The notes: generated by a model from the sequence alone, not told the origin. A DNA stretch of 64,000 nucleotides from Micromonospora sp. RHAY321 (GCF_023896955.1 NZ_JAMHIW010000006.1:248001-312000), one strand, 5' to 3'. Counted from the stretch's first letter, positions 43,212 through 51,929 are shown. Numbers and translations are program-made.

Positions 43212-43742
43212 ATGGCTGACCTGACCCCGCTGCTCGCCTTCCGCTGGAGCCCTCGGGCCTTCGACCCCAGCGCCGAACTGACCCCGAACGAGGCGGCCTC
43301 ACTGCTGGAGGCCGCGCGGTGGGCACCCTCGGCGGACAACGGGCAGCCCTGGCGGTTCGCCCTCGGTCACCGGGACGACGACAACTGGAAGCGGATCCTG
43401 ATCAGCCTCCCGGGCAGCGACCAGGTGTGGGCCCGGCACGCCGCGACCCTGGTGGTCGGCGCGCACACCGGCGGCGACGCCGAGCGGGCCGCGTACGACC
43501 TCGGTCAGGCGATGGCCCACCTGACTCTGCAGGCCACCGCGCTCGGCCTGCACGTACGCCAACTCACCCGCTTCGATCAGGCCGGCCTCGCCACCGAACT
43601 CGACCTGCCCGGCGGCGTCCGACCGCTGGTGGTCGCCGCCGTCGGCCGGCTCGGCGACCCGTTCGCCCTCCCGGCCGAGCTGCGCGCCCGGGAGACCGGT
43701 CTGCGCCACCGCCGCCCGGTCGCCGACCTGCTGCTCGCCTGA
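43212..43742 (+). CDS. Nitroreductase-family protein
   Basis: 176 residues from ATG 43212. 'FRWSPRAFDPSAELT', 'LLEAARWAPSADNGQPWRF' and 'YDLGQAMAHLTLQATALGLH' are the FMN-binding and dimer motifs of the nitroreductase family, here in the shorter form lacking the usual C-terminal extension. Reduces nitro-aromatic, quinone or related substrates with NAD(P)H; physiological substrate unknown. Ends 12 bases from the convergent ArsR-type regulator. Confidence 0.85.
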   Translation: MADLTPLLAFRWSPRAFDPSAELTPNEAASLLEAARWAPSADNGQPWRFALGHRDDDNWKRILISLPGSDQVWARHAATLVVGAHTGGDAERAAYDLGQAMAHLTLQATALGLHVRQLTRFDQAGLATELDLPGGVRPLVVAAVGRLGDPFALPAELRARETGLRHRRPVADLLLA

Positions 43743-43754
43743 TCGCCCCTCGGG

Positions 43755-44741
43755 TCACCCGCCCCGGCTGGCCCGGAGCAGGACCCGTGCGGCATCGGTG
43801 TTGCGGTAGAGGACGTGCCGGCCCTGTCGGGACCGGTGGACCAGGCCGGCGGCGTGCAGCGCGGCCAGGTGCTGGGAGACGTTTCCGGCGGACATCCCGG
43901 CGAGTCTGGCCAGGTCGGTGGTGGTGGCCGCGGTGTCGAGCAGGTGCAGCAGCGCGGCACGCCCGGGGCCGATCACCCGTGCCAGCGGGTCGCCGGCCGG
44001 TGTCCCGGTCGCCTCCCAGAGCGTTCCGACCGCCCGGACCGGGTACGCCCCGGCCGGCAGCGAGTCCTCCAACAGGTTCCACAGCACCCGCCGCTCGGTG
44101 AACACCGTCGGGTTCAGCGCCAACCCACGACCGCGGAGGTCGAAGTCCCGCTCGAACGGGTCGTCGCTGACCACCCGGTCACCGTGCCAGCGCAGACTCG
44201 GGTGGAGCTGCTCGAAGAACTGACCGGCACCCCCTTCGGCGAGCTGAGCAGCGCGGTACGCCACGTCGGCGTCGAGCAGCGCCCGCATCCGCGGCCAGTC
44301 CGGGGCGATCGCCTCGTCGTACCAGACCCGCACCGCGTCGACGAGCTGCGGCAGCAGCTCGCGGGGCTCGGTGAGCAGCGCCCGCCCGTACGCGCTCAAC
44401 GGCCGACGCGGGGTGGTCGCCAGCAGATCCTGGACCACCACGTCCGGTGGCGTCGCCGCGATCTGGTCGAGCTGCTCGGCCATCTCCACGTTCGGCCGGG
44501 CCGCCGGGGTGAGGAAGTCGGGCAGCCAGCACCGCGGCCGGGCCAGCTCCACCAGCGGTCGGACCCGACCGGCCACCTCGGGACGACGCAGAGTCACCCG
44601 GGCGCGGTCGATCCAGGGCAGATGCACCGCGTAGTGAACCGGGCTGGCCAGCGCCCACATGCTCATGACCGTCTCGTTGGCCGGCGACACGGCGAGCCGC
44701 ACTCCCGCCACGTCGGCCAGGCTGAACCGCAACTCGGACAT
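43755..44741 (-). CDS. ArsR-type transcriptional regulator with N-terminal DUF5937-like domain
   Basis: 328 residues; ATG 44741 (GGGGGTGG upstream) is chosen over the GTG two codons earlier. The C-terminal ~75 residues are a winged helix: 'LLHLLDTAATTTDLARLAGM', recognition helix SAGNVSQHLAALHAAGLV, wing 'RSRQGRHVLYR'. No CxC metal-site motif is present, so metal sensing is unlikely. The N-terminal ~240 residues form the long helical domain typical of actinomycete ArsR-like regulators next to MFS genes. It is divergent from such an MFS gene with a 76-base gap and probably controls it. Confidence 0.85.
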   Translation of the reverse strand: MSELRFSLADVAGVRLAVSPANETVMSMWALASPVHYAVHLPWIDRARVTLRRPEVAGRVRPLVELARPRCWLPDFLTPAARPNVEMAEQLDQIAATPPDVVVQDLLATTPRRPLSAYGRALLTEPRELLPQLVDAVRVWYDEAIAPDWPRMRALLDADVAYRAAQLAEGGAGQFFEQLHPSLRWHGDRVVSDDPFERDFDLRGRGLALNPTVFTERRVLWNLLEDSLPAGAYPVRAVGTLWEATGTPAGDPLARVIGPGRAALLHLLDTAATTTDLARLAGMSAGNVSQHLAALHAAGLVHRSRQGRHVLYRNTDAARVLLRASRGG

Positions 44742-44817
44742 GGCCACCCCCGGCGCAGGATTTGACTCAGCCTAAAAGGCTCGACCGAGGTCGTGGGGGC
44801 ACGGTTCACTCCCGGCC

Positions 44818-46089
44818 ATGGGGGCCAGAGAAACCATCCGCATCGCTGTCCGAAACGTCGTACCGCCGGCCGGGCTGACCCGCGCCCTGGCCGTGCAGGC
44901 CATGGTCTACGCCGTCGGCAGCGGCCTGTTCCACGCCGGCAGCGCCGTCTTCTTCACCCGGGCGCTCGGGCTCAGCGCCGCCCAGGTCGGGCTGGGGCTG
45001 TCCATCGCGGCGGGGGTGTCGCTGCTGGGTACGGTGCCGCTGGGCGGGCTCACCGACCGGTACGGACCGCAGCGGGTCTGGATCTGCGGGCTGGTACTGG
45101 ACGCGGCGCTGTTCGCGACCTACCCGTTCGTGGGGGGCTTCGCCGGGTTCCTCGCCGTGGTGGTGGCGCTGGCCGCCGTGGACGCCTCGACCGGCGTGGC
45201 CCGGCAGGTCTACTCGATCAACGCGCTCCCCCCGGCCGAACGGGTCACGGCGATGGCGTACCAGCGTTCGTCACTGAACGTCGGGTTCGGGCTCGGTGCG
45301 GTGATCAGCGGCGTGGTGCTGGCGGTGGACACGATGGCGGCGTACCGAGGGATGGTCTGGTTCATCGCGGCGGTCTTCCTGGTGACGGCTCTCTTCGTGC
45401 GGCGACTGCCCCGGCTCCCGGAGGTAGCCCGGCCGGTGGAGCCGATGGGCCGGCTCGCCGTGCTCCGGGACCGCCCGTTCATGGCGGTGTCCCTGCTCTC
45501 CGGGCTGCTCACCGCGCACCAGACGCTCTACCTGACGGTGATGCCGCTCTGGATCCTCACCCACACCGACGCTCCGAAGACGGTCATCGCCGGGCTGGTG
45601 CTGCTCAACACGGTCCTGATCGTGCTGCTTCAGGTACGCGCCAGCCGGGGTGCCGACACCGCGTCGGGCGCCGCTCGGGCCTCCCGCCGGGGAGCCCTGC
45701 TGATCGCCCTGTTCTGTCTGGTCCTGCCGATCTCCGGGCTGACCCGGGGCGCGCTCACCGTGGTGGTGCTGGTGGCCGCCGCGACGGTGCTGATCCTGGC
45801 CGAGCTGATCGAGTCGGCGGGCGCCTGGGGCCTCACCGCCTCCCTCCCGCCGGCCGGCCAGCGCGGCGCGTACGTGGGGGCGTTCCGGCTCGGCTCCCAG
45901 GTGCAGTACCTGATCGCCCCAGTCGGTCTGACCGCGCTCGGGGTGACCACCGGCGGGTGGGGATGGTTACCGGCCGCAGCGATCTTCGCGCTGGTCGGGC
46001 TGGCGATCGTACCCGTGGTGGGTTGGGCCGGGCGGACACCGCGGCTGGGTGCTGCGGCGCCGGAACGGACCATGACGCCGGTCCCATAG
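44818..46089 (+). CDS. MFS transporter with a TTA codon
   Basis: 423 residues, ~12 transmembrane helices, MFS motif as GGLTDRYGPQRVW after helix 2; a drug/metabolite exporter-like sequence. ATG 44818. Residue 384 (45967-45969) is encoded by TTA, very rare in such GC-rich genomes and read only by the bldA tRNA in streptomycete relatives. That suggests expression late in development, on top of control by the divergent ArsR-type regulator. Substrate unknown. Confidence 0.88.
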   Translation: MGARETIRIAVRNVVPPAGLTRALAVQAMVYAVGSGLFHAGSAVFFTRALGLSAAQVGLGLSIAAGVSLLGTVPLGGLTDRYGPQRVWICGLVLDAALFATYPFVGGFAGFLAVVVALAAVDASTGVARQVYSINALPPAERVTAMAYQRSSLNVGFGLGAVISGVVLAVDTMAAYRGMVWFIAAVFLVTALFVRRLPRLPEVARPVEPMGRLAVLRDRPFMAVSLLSGLLTAHQTLYLTVMPLWILTHTDAPKTVIAGLVLLNTVLIVLLQVRASRGADTASGAARASRRGALLIALFCLVLPISGLTRGALTVVVLVAAATVLILAELIESAGAWGLTASLPPAGQRGAYVGAFRLGSQVQYLIAPVGLTALGVTTGGWGWLPAAAIFALVGLAIVPVVGWAGRTPRLGAAAPERTMTPVP

Positions 46090-46124
46090 TCCGGACCTAC
46101 CTTCCCACCCCCCGTTCCATCACG

Positions 46125-46130
46125 TAGGGT
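46125..46130 (+). promoter_or_regulatory. -10 element before the leuA leader peptide
   Basis: TAGGGT, nine bases upstream of the leader ATG at 46140; the leader peptide is therefore near the expected transcription start. Confidence 0.35.
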
Positions 46131-46139
46131 GACTTGGTC

Positions 46140-46184
46140 ATGTGGCAGGCGCTGCTTCTCCTTAGCCGCCGCGACGAGGCCTAA
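46140..46184 (+). CDS. leuL: leuA leader peptide with four consecutive Leu codons
   Basis: 14 residues, MWQALLLLSRRDEA, ending TAA at 46182-46184. Four adjacent leucine codons (CTG CTT CTC CTT) make translation sensitive to charged tRNA-Leu, the hallmark of a leucine attenuator. It lies 142 bases upstream of leuA. The 3' part of the frame is inside a perfect 11-bp stem (46169-46179 with 46195-46205), so ribosome stalling on the Leu codons (46152-46163) would leave that stem free to form, and translation to the stop would disrupt it. Confidence 0.75.
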   Translation: MWQALLLLSRRDEA

Positions 46185-46246
46185 CCGGCCGGCACCTCGT
46201 CGCGGAGTCGCATCGCGCCGTCCAGCACATCCGAGTTTCTTCTCGG
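46169..46246 (+). promoter_or_regulatory. leuA attenuator structures
   Basis: Two stems are visible: 46169-46179/46195-46205 (11 bp, perfect) overlapping the end of the leader peptide, and a small CCGAG/CTCGG hairpin with loop TTTCTT (46231-46246). Which is the antiterminator and which the terminator cannot be decided by eye. Confidence 0.55.
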
Positions 46247-46326
46247 CACCGCCGCGCACCGTCGCCCGGCATCTCGCCGACACCTTCCGATCTGCTGACG
46301 CCACATGTTCCAGGGAGCACTCTGAG

Positions 46327-48078
46327 ATGGCTCAACCTGCCACCGACGCTGAGACCGATCCGATCGCCCGGCAGCGCCCCAGCCGGATGCCGTACCACCG
46401 CTACCAGCCCTACCGCGAGCAGTTGCGGGTCGACCTGCCCGACCGCGCCTGGCCCACCCGGCACGTCGACACCGCGCCGCGCTGGTGCGCCGTGGACCTG
46501 CGCGACGGCAACCAGGCGCTGATCGACCCGATGTCGCCCGAGCGTAAGCGCCGGATGTTCCAGCTGCTGGTCCAGATGGGCTACAAGGAGATCGAGGTCG
46601 GCTTCCCGTCGGCCAGCCAGACCGACTTCGACTTCGTCCGGCAGCTCATCGAGCAGGACATGATCCCCGACGACGTCACCATCCAGGTGCTCACTCAGTG
46701 CCGGGAGCACCTGATCGACCGGACGTTCGAGTCGCTGCGCGGGGCGAAGCGGGCCATCGTGCACTTCTACAACTCGACCTCCACGCTCCAGCGGCGGGTG
46801 GTCTTCGGCCTGGACCGCGACGGCATCGCCGACATCGCCACCACCGGCGCGCGGCTCTGCCAGAAGTACGCGGAGATCCACACCCCGGACACCGACATCT
46901 ACTACGAGTACTCGCCGGAGTCCTACACGGGCACCGAGCTGGAGTACGCGCTGGAGGTCTGCTCACGGGTGATCGACGTGATCGACCCGACGCCGGACCG
47001 GAAGCTGATCATCAACCTGCCGGCCACCGTCGAGATGGCCACTCCGAACGTGTACGCCGACTCGATCGAGTGGATGCACCGGCACCTGCCGCGGCGGGAC
47101 AGCGTGGTGCTGAGCCTGCACCCGCACAACGACCGGGGCACCGGGGTGGCCGCCGCAGAGCTGGGCCTGCTGGCCGGCGCCGACCGGATCGAGGGCTGCC
47201 TGTTCGGCAACGGCGAGCGCACCGGCAACGTGGACCTGGTGACGCTGGGGCTCAACCTCTTCTCCCAGGGCATCGACCCGATGATCGACTTCTCGAACAT
47301 CGACGAGATCCGGCGGGCCGTGGAGTACTGCAACCAACTGCCGGTGCACGAGCGCCACCCGTACGCCGGTGACCTGGTCTACACCGCCTTCTCCGGCTCC
47401 CACCAGGACGCCATCAAGAAGGGCTTCGACGCCCTCGCCGTCGACGCGGCGGCCGCCGGCGTACCGGTGGACGAGCAGACCTGGGCGGTGCCCTACCTGC
47501 CCATCGACCCGAAGGACCTGGGCCGCACCTACGAGGCGGTCATCCGGGTCAACTCGCAGTCCGGCAAGGGCGGCGTCGCGTACATCATGAAGAGCGAGCA
47601 CCAGCTGGACCTGCCCCGCCGGCTCCAGATCGAGTTCTCCGGAGTGGTGCAGCAGGTCACCGACCACGACGGCGGCGAGGTCGACCCGACCGCCATGTGG
47701 GAGATCTTCGCGACGCACTACCTGCTCGACCACCAGCCCGACCCGGCCTTCCGGATGGCCGGCTACACGCTCGGCACCACCGACGGCAAGGTCGAGATCG
47801 AGGCCCAGGTCGGTGTGGGCAGCGAGCAGCGGTCGCTCACGGCGGTCGGCAACGGCCCGATCGACGCGTACGTCAACGCGCTGCAGTCGGTCGGGGTGGG
47901 CGTGCGGGTGCTCGACTACCACGAGCACGCGCTCTCCTCCGGTGGTGACGCTCAGGCCGCCGCGTACGTGGAGTGTGAGGTCGACGGTCGGACGGTCTGG
48001 GGCGTCGGCACCGACGCCAACATCGTCACCGCGTCGATCAAGGCGGTCACCAGCGCCGTCAACCGCGCCCGCAGCTGA
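46327..48078 (+). CDS. leuA: 2-isopropylmalate synthase
   Basis: 583 residues; the ATG at 46327 has AGGGAG 11 bases upstream and begins MAQPATDAETDPIARQRPSR. The catalytic barrel shows 'AVDLRDGNQALIDPM' (metal-binding Asp), 'HPHNDRGTGVAAAELG' and GNGERTGNVDLV. The C-terminal ~130 residues form the LeuA allosteric domain for leucine feedback. Condenses acetyl-CoA with 2-oxoisovalerate in the first committed step of leucine synthesis. Length and motifs match the long actinobacterial LeuA type. Expression is probably governed by the leader peptide upstream. Confidence 0.96.
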   Translation: MAQPATDAETDPIARQRPSRMPYHRYQPYREQLRVDLPDRAWPTRHVDTAPRWCAVDLRDGNQALIDPMSPERKRRMFQLLVQMGYKEIEVGFPSASQTDFDFVRQLIEQDMIPDDVTIQVLTQCREHLIDRTFESLRGAKRAIVHFYNSTSTLQRRVVFGLDRDGIADIATTGARLCQKYAEIHTPDTDIYYEYSPESYTGTELEYALEVCSRVIDVIDPTPDRKLIINLPATVEMATPNVYADSIEWMHRHLPRRDSVVLSLHPHNDRGTGVAAAELGLLAGADRIEGCLFGNGERTGNVDLVTLGLNLFSQGIDPMIDFSNIDEIRRAVEYCNQLPVHERHPYAGDLVYTAFSGSHQDAIKKGFDALAVDAAAAGVPVDEQTWAVPYLPIDPKDLGRTYEAVIRVNSQSGKGGVAYIMKSEHQLDLPRRLQIEFSGVVQQVTDHDGGEVDPTAMWEIFATHYLLDHQPDPAFRMAGYTLGTTDGKVEIEAQVGVGSEQRSLTAVGNGPIDAYVNALQSVGVGVRVLDYHEHALSSGGDAQAAAYVECEVDGRTVWGVGTDANIVTASIKAVTSAVNRARS

Positions 48079-48088
48079 GACACCCGCG

Positions 48089-48122
48089 CCACACCCCCGC
48101 AGTGCTCAGTGCGGGGGTGTGG
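48089..48122. terminator. Bidirectional terminator, leuA / DHA2 transporter
   Basis: Perfect 13-bp stem (48089-48101 with 48110-48122), eight-base loop. The stop codon of the convergent transporter gene (48106-48108) lies inside the loop. Confidence 0.75.
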
Positions 48123-49599
48123 CGGTGGGCATCGAGTGGCAGGGCTGCGACGGTGGAGCGGACCGGGGCGGTCGGTGGACCAGGACGAGGGCCAGCACCG
48201 CACCGGCCAGCAGCAGCCCGGCACACCAGATCATCGCGCCCCGGAACGCGTCGGTCAGCTCGGCCTTCTGCTCGTACCCGCCTCCGGAGAGGCCGACCAG
48301 CAGCGGCAGCGCGGCCACCGCCAGCAGGCCCCCGGCCCGGGAGGCGGCGTTGTTGAAGCCGCTGGCCACCCCCGAGAACCGGTCCTCGACGGCGGCCAGC
48401 ACAGACGCGGTGAGTGGGGCCACCACCAGGGTCAGTCCGATGCCGAAGAGCAGCACCCCGGGCAGCACGTCCCGCCAGTACGACGCGCCGGGGCCGACAC
48501 CGCGCAGCAGCAGCAGACCGACGGCGGCCACGACCGGGCCGATGCTCAGCGGCAGCCGGGGGCCGATCCGCGCCGACAGGGCGCCGGCCCGGGCCGATCC
48601 GACCAGCAGCAGCACCGTCATCGGCAGCAGCGCGATCCCGGTGCGGAAGGCCGACCACTCGACCACGTTCTGCAGGTAGACGGCGAAGAAGAAGGTGAAC
48701 CCGCCGAGCGCGGCGTAGACCACGACGGTGAAGATGTTCAGCACCGAGAAGAGCCGGCTGCCGAACAGCCCGGTGGGCAGCATCGCGGCGTCGCCGCGCC
48801 GTCGTTCCAGCACGACGAAGGCCACTGCCGCCAGCACCCCGACCAGCGCCGCGATCAGCACCGGGGCCGAGTCGAAGCCGCGCGCCGGCGCGTCGATCAG
48901 GGCGTACGTGACGCCGGCGAGGGCGAGTGCGCCGAGCAGCGCGCCGAGCACGTCGAACCGGTGCCGGGTCCGACCCGGCCCGGCGGTCCGCGAGGCGCTC
49001 TCGTCCCGGCTCTCCGGCACCCAGCGCAGGGCGGCCAGCAGCACCAGCACGGCCACCGGCAGGTTGAGGAAGAAGATCCACCGCCAGGAGAGCGCGTCGA
49101 TGAGCCAGCCGCCGATGAACGGACCGAGGGCGGTGGACACGCCGGACAGGCCGGCCCACGCGCCGATCGCCCGGCCCCGGTCGTCGGGGTGGAAGCTGGC
49201 CTGGAGCACCGACAGCGATCCGGGGGTGAGCAGGGCGCCGCCGGCACCCTGGAGGAACCGGGCCGCGATCAGCCAGCTGGTCCCCTGGGCCAACCCGCAC
49301 AGCACCGAGGCGGCGGTGAACCAGACCACCCCGACGAGGAAGACCCGCCGCCGGCCGAACCGGTCGCCGAGTGCCCCGCCGAGCAGCACGAACGCCGCCA
49401 GCATCAGCAGATAGCCGTTGATGGTCCACTGGAGATCGGCCACGTTCGCGCCGAGGTCCTGGCCGAGCTTCGGCAGGGCGACGTTGACGACCGTGCTGTC
49501 CAGGAAGACCATGCCGGATGCGAGCACCGCGGCGAGCAGGGTGCCCCGGCCGGCGGCGGTGCCCATCCGCAGCGCGGGCGCCGGTACGGGAGCGGTCAT
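48106..49599 (-). CDS. DHA2-family MFS drug exporter (14 helices)
   Basis: 497 residues from ATG 49599. 'LDSTVVNVALPKLG' in helix 1 and 'GGALGDRFGRRRVFLVG' after helix 2 are the EmrB/QacA signatures; helix 5 has 'GWLIDALSWRWIFFLNLPV', the DHA2 antiporter motif. Proton-driven efflux of drugs or natural products is the family role. No TetR-type repressor gene is adjacent. It starts 107 bases from the divergent nuclease gene. Confidence 0.9.
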   Translation of the reverse strand: MTAPVPAPALRMGTAAGRGTLLAAVLASGMVFLDSTVVNVALPKLGQDLGANVADLQWTINGYLLMLAAFVLLGGALGDRFGRRRVFLVGVVWFTAASVLCGLAQGTSWLIAARFLQGAGGALLTPGSLSVLQASFHPDDRGRAIGAWAGLSGVSTALGPFIGGWLIDALSWRWIFFLNLPVAVLVLLAALRWVPESRDESASRTAGPGRTRHRFDVLGALLGALALAGVTYALIDAPARGFDSAPVLIAALVGVLAAVAFVVLERRRGDAAMLPTGLFGSRLFSVLNIFTVVVYAALGGFTFFFAVYLQNVVEWSAFRTGIALLPMTVLLLVGSARAGALSARIGPRLPLSIGPVVAAVGLLLLRGVGPGASYWRDVLPGVLLFGIGLTLVVAPLTASVLAAVEDRFSGVASGFNNAASRAGGLLAVAALPLLVGLSGGGYEQKAELTDAFRGAMIWCAGLLLAGAVLALVLVHRPPRSAPPSQPCHSMPTATPPH

Positions 49600-49706
49600 C
49601 CCACCAATCTGCCTTGCACCATGTGGGAGACGCCACGAAACGCCGAAACCATGCCCGGGTACTGTGCGCAATCGCCGGGAGCCCGCAAGCTGGAGAGGTG
49701 TCGTCT

Positions 49707-50348
49707 GTGCGTACCAGATCAGGACCGCGCGTGGCGGTGGCCGCGCTCGTCGCCGCGCTGGCGCTCGGCGTAGCCGGGTGCGTCCCGCCCGCTGAGCCGG
49801 ACACGCCGCCACCGAGCGGCGGTGGCAATGCCGTGGAGCTGTTGGGCCAGCTCACCGTCGCCACCGCCGGCTCGATGAAGGGCTACAGCCGCGACCACTT
49901 CCCGCACTGGCGGGACACCGGCAAGAACTGCGACGTGCGGGACAGCATCCTGCAGCGCGACGGCAAGGACGTGAAACTCTCCGGTTGCAACGTGGTCGGC
50001 GGGCGCTGGGAGAGCGTGTACGACGGTCGCAGCGCCACCGATCCCTCCGACGTGGACATCGACCACATGGTGCCGTTGGCCAACGCGTGGCGCTCGGGTG
50101 CCAACGAGTGGGACGACGCGAAGCGCGGCGACTTCGCCAACGACACGACACGTCCGCAGCTCATCGCGGTTTCCGCGTCCTCCAACCGGGCAAAGGGTGA
50201 CCAGGACCCGTCCCAGTGGAAACCGGCGAACCGGTCGTACTGGTGCCAGTACGCCAAGAACTGGGTGACGGTCAAGCACCACTGGCGGCTGACGGTGACC
50301 AGTGCCGAGAAGACCGCCCTGACCGACATGCTGGAGGGCTGCACATGA
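49707..50348 (+). CDS. Secreted HNH-type (DUF1524) nuclease lipoprotein
   Basis: 213 residues from GTG 49707 (GGAGAGG upstream). Signal peptide with lipobox GVAGC (Cys25). The nuclease core is 'DPSDVDIDHMVPLANAWRSG' with Asp119-His120 and a following NDTTRPQLIAVSASSNRAKG (Asn160), the DUF1524/GmrSD-C type of HNH fold found in many exported actinobacterial nucleases; 'DQDPSQWKP' is also conserved in that group. Four further cysteines probably form disulfides outside the cell. Likely hydrolyses extracellular DNA. It overlaps a 130-residue gene by four bases (ATGA). Confidence 0.85.
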   Translation: MRTRSGPRVAVAALVAALALGVAGCVPPAEPDTPPPSGGGNAVELLGQLTVATAGSMKGYSRDHFPHWRDTGKNCDVRDSILQRDGKDVKLSGCNVVGGRWESVYDGRSATDPSDVDIDHMVPLANAWRSGANEWDDAKRGDFANDTTRPQLIAVSASSNRAKGDQDPSQWKPANRSYWCQYAKNWVTVKHHWRLTVTSAEKTALTDMLEGCT

Positions 50349-50737
50349 GCGAACAAGCCGTGACAGGCGGCGAGGCGGCCGGTGACACCGCCCCGACCAC
50401 CGCCGGGATGACCGCCGACGGCACGGCCGAGACGCCGGCCGCCGTGCCGGGGGCCGGCATGGTGGCTGATGCGGACGGCGCCGGCGGTGCGCAGAACCGG
50501 ACCGCCGACATCGTGCCCGGGCCGGGCGGGGTGATGACCGACGAGGTCGGGGTCGTGACCGGCGATCTGACCCTGCGCACCGAGTACGCGGACGGCCGGG
50601 TCACGCTGCGCGTGCAGTACAAGGACGCGGACGAGTGGTACGTGGTGACCGGCGGGACGGTCGGGCTGGCCGACCCGGCGGGGCTGGACGCGGTGCACGG
50701 CATCGCGGTGGCCCTGCTGCACCGCCCGGAGGGCTGA
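50345..50737 (+). CDS. Small protein translationally coupled to the HNH nuclease
   Basis: 130 residues, ATG 50345 in an ATGA overlap with the nuclease stop. The first ~60 residues are low-complexity Ala/Gly/Thr; residues ~65-128 are a compact segment ('GDLTLRTEYADGRVTLRVQY', 'DEWYVVTGGTVGLADPAGLD') with alternating beta pattern. No signal peptide, so presumably cytoplasmic. No family recognised. The tight coupling invites the idea of a partner or protective protein for the nuclease, but the two would sit in different compartments; this is conjecture. Confidence 0.65.
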   Translation: MSEQAVTGGEAAGDTAPTTAGMTADGTAETPAAVPGAGMVADADGAGGAQNRTADIVPGPGGVMTDEVGVVTGDLTLRTEYADGRVTLRVQYKDADEWYVVTGGTVGLADPAGLDAVHGIAVALLHRPEG

Positions 50738-50761
50738 TCCCCCCTCGGGCGGCGGTCCGTC

Positions 50762-50809
50762 GAGCGTGACACCTCTCAGGAATGTCGATGCCTGAGAGGT
50801 GTCACGCTC
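50762..50809. terminator. 19-bp palindromic hairpin between convergent genes
   Basis: Perfect arms 50762-50780 and 50791-50809 around a ten-base loop. It lies between the stops at 50737 and 50826 and fits a bidirectional terminator. Its core (CCTGAGAGGTGTCAC) resembles that of the palindrome at 20270-20305. Confidence 0.7.
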
Positions 50810-50825
50810 ATCGGGACGGTGGGGC

Positions 50826-51929
50826 TCAGACGTAGGAGCCGGGCTCGCTGGGGGCGGACACCACGCCCGGCGACTCGCCCTCGCCCTCGGGGCGGACGAT
50901 CTCCACGCTGACCTGGTGCGGACGCAGCTCGCCGGTGGCGATCTGCTCGGCCCAGTGGCAGGCGACCCGGCTGGCGCCGATCTCCCGCAGCACCGGCCGC
51001 TCGTCCTTGCAGCGGGTGGGCTGCGCCCACGGGCAGCGGGTGTGGAAGCGGCAGCCGGACGGCGGGTTGGCCGGCGAGGGCAGGTCGCCCGCGAGCAGGA
51101 TCCGCTCGCGGTTGTCCTCCACGTCCGGGTCCGGCACCGGCACCGCGGACATCAGCGCCCGGGTGTACGGGTGCAGCGGCTCGGTGTAGAGCCGGTCGCT
51201 CGGCGCCTCCTCGACCAGCGCGCCCAGGTACATGACGCCGACCGTGTCGGAGATGTGCCGGACCACCGCGAGATCGTGCGCGATGACCAGGTAGGTCAGC
51301 CCCAGGCTGTCCTGCAGCTCGTCCAGCAGGTTCACCACCTGGGCCTGGATCGAGACGTCGAGCGCCGAGACCGGCTCGTCGGCGACGATCAGCTCCGGCC
51401 CGAGCACCAGCGCGCGGGCGATGCCGATGCGCTGGCGCTGCCCACCGGAGAACTCGTGCGGGTAGCGGGACAGCGCCCAGCGGGGCAGCCCCACCGCGTC
51501 CAGCGTCTCGCCGATGATCCGCCGCCGGTCGGTACGGTCGGTGCCGATCCCGTGGGTCTGCAGACCCTCGGTCAGGATCGACTCGACGTTCTGCCGCGGG
51601 TCGAGACTGGACATCGGATCCTGGAAGATCATCTGCATCCGGCGACGCATGCTGCGCAGCTTGCCCGCCGGCAGGGTCGTCAGCTCGACGCCGTCGAAGC
51701 TGACCTCGCCCGACGTCGGCGGGTTGAGCTGGAGCAGCGCCCGCCCGAGGGTGGACTTCCCGCAGCCGGACTCGCCGACCAGGCCGTACGTCTTGCCGCG
51801 CGGGATGCTCAGGTCGACCCCGTCGACGGCCTTCACGTGGCCGACCACCCGGTCGAAGAGCACTCCCCGCTTGATCGGGAAGTGCACCTTCAGGTCGCGC
51901 ACCTCGACGAGGATGTCCTTGTCACTCAC
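50826..51929 (-). CDS. Oligopeptide ABC transporter ATPase (OppF/DppF type)
   Basis: 367 residues. GTG 51929 overlaps the upstream ATPase stop (GTGA). Walker A GESGCGKS, signature FSGGQRQRIGIARAL, Walker B 'LIVADEPVSALDVS'. The C-terminal oligo_HPY region has four cysteines ('CRFHTRC', 'TRCKDE', 'VACHWAE') of the type that bind an Fe-S cluster in Dpp ATPases. Pairs with the neighbouring ATPase to energise peptide uptake. Last gene of the five-gene operon. Confidence 0.93.
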   Translation of the reverse strand: MSDKDILVEVRDLKVHFPIKRGVLFDRVVGHVKAVDGVDLSIPRGKTYGLVGESGCGKSTLGRALLQLNPPTSGEVSFDGVELTTLPAGKLRSMRRRMQMIFQDPMSSLDPRQNVESILTEGLQTHGIGTDRTDRRRIIGETLDAVGLPRWALSRYPHEFSGGQRQRIGIARALVLGPELIVADEPVSALDVSIQAQVVNLLDELQDSLGLTYLVIAHDLAVVRHISDTVGVMYLGALVEEAPSDRLYTEPLHPYTRALMSAVPVPDPDVEDNRERILLAGDLPSPANPPSGCRFHTRCPWAQPTRCKDERPVLREIGASRVACHWAEQIATGELRPHQVSVEIVRPEGEGESPGVVSAPSEPGSYV

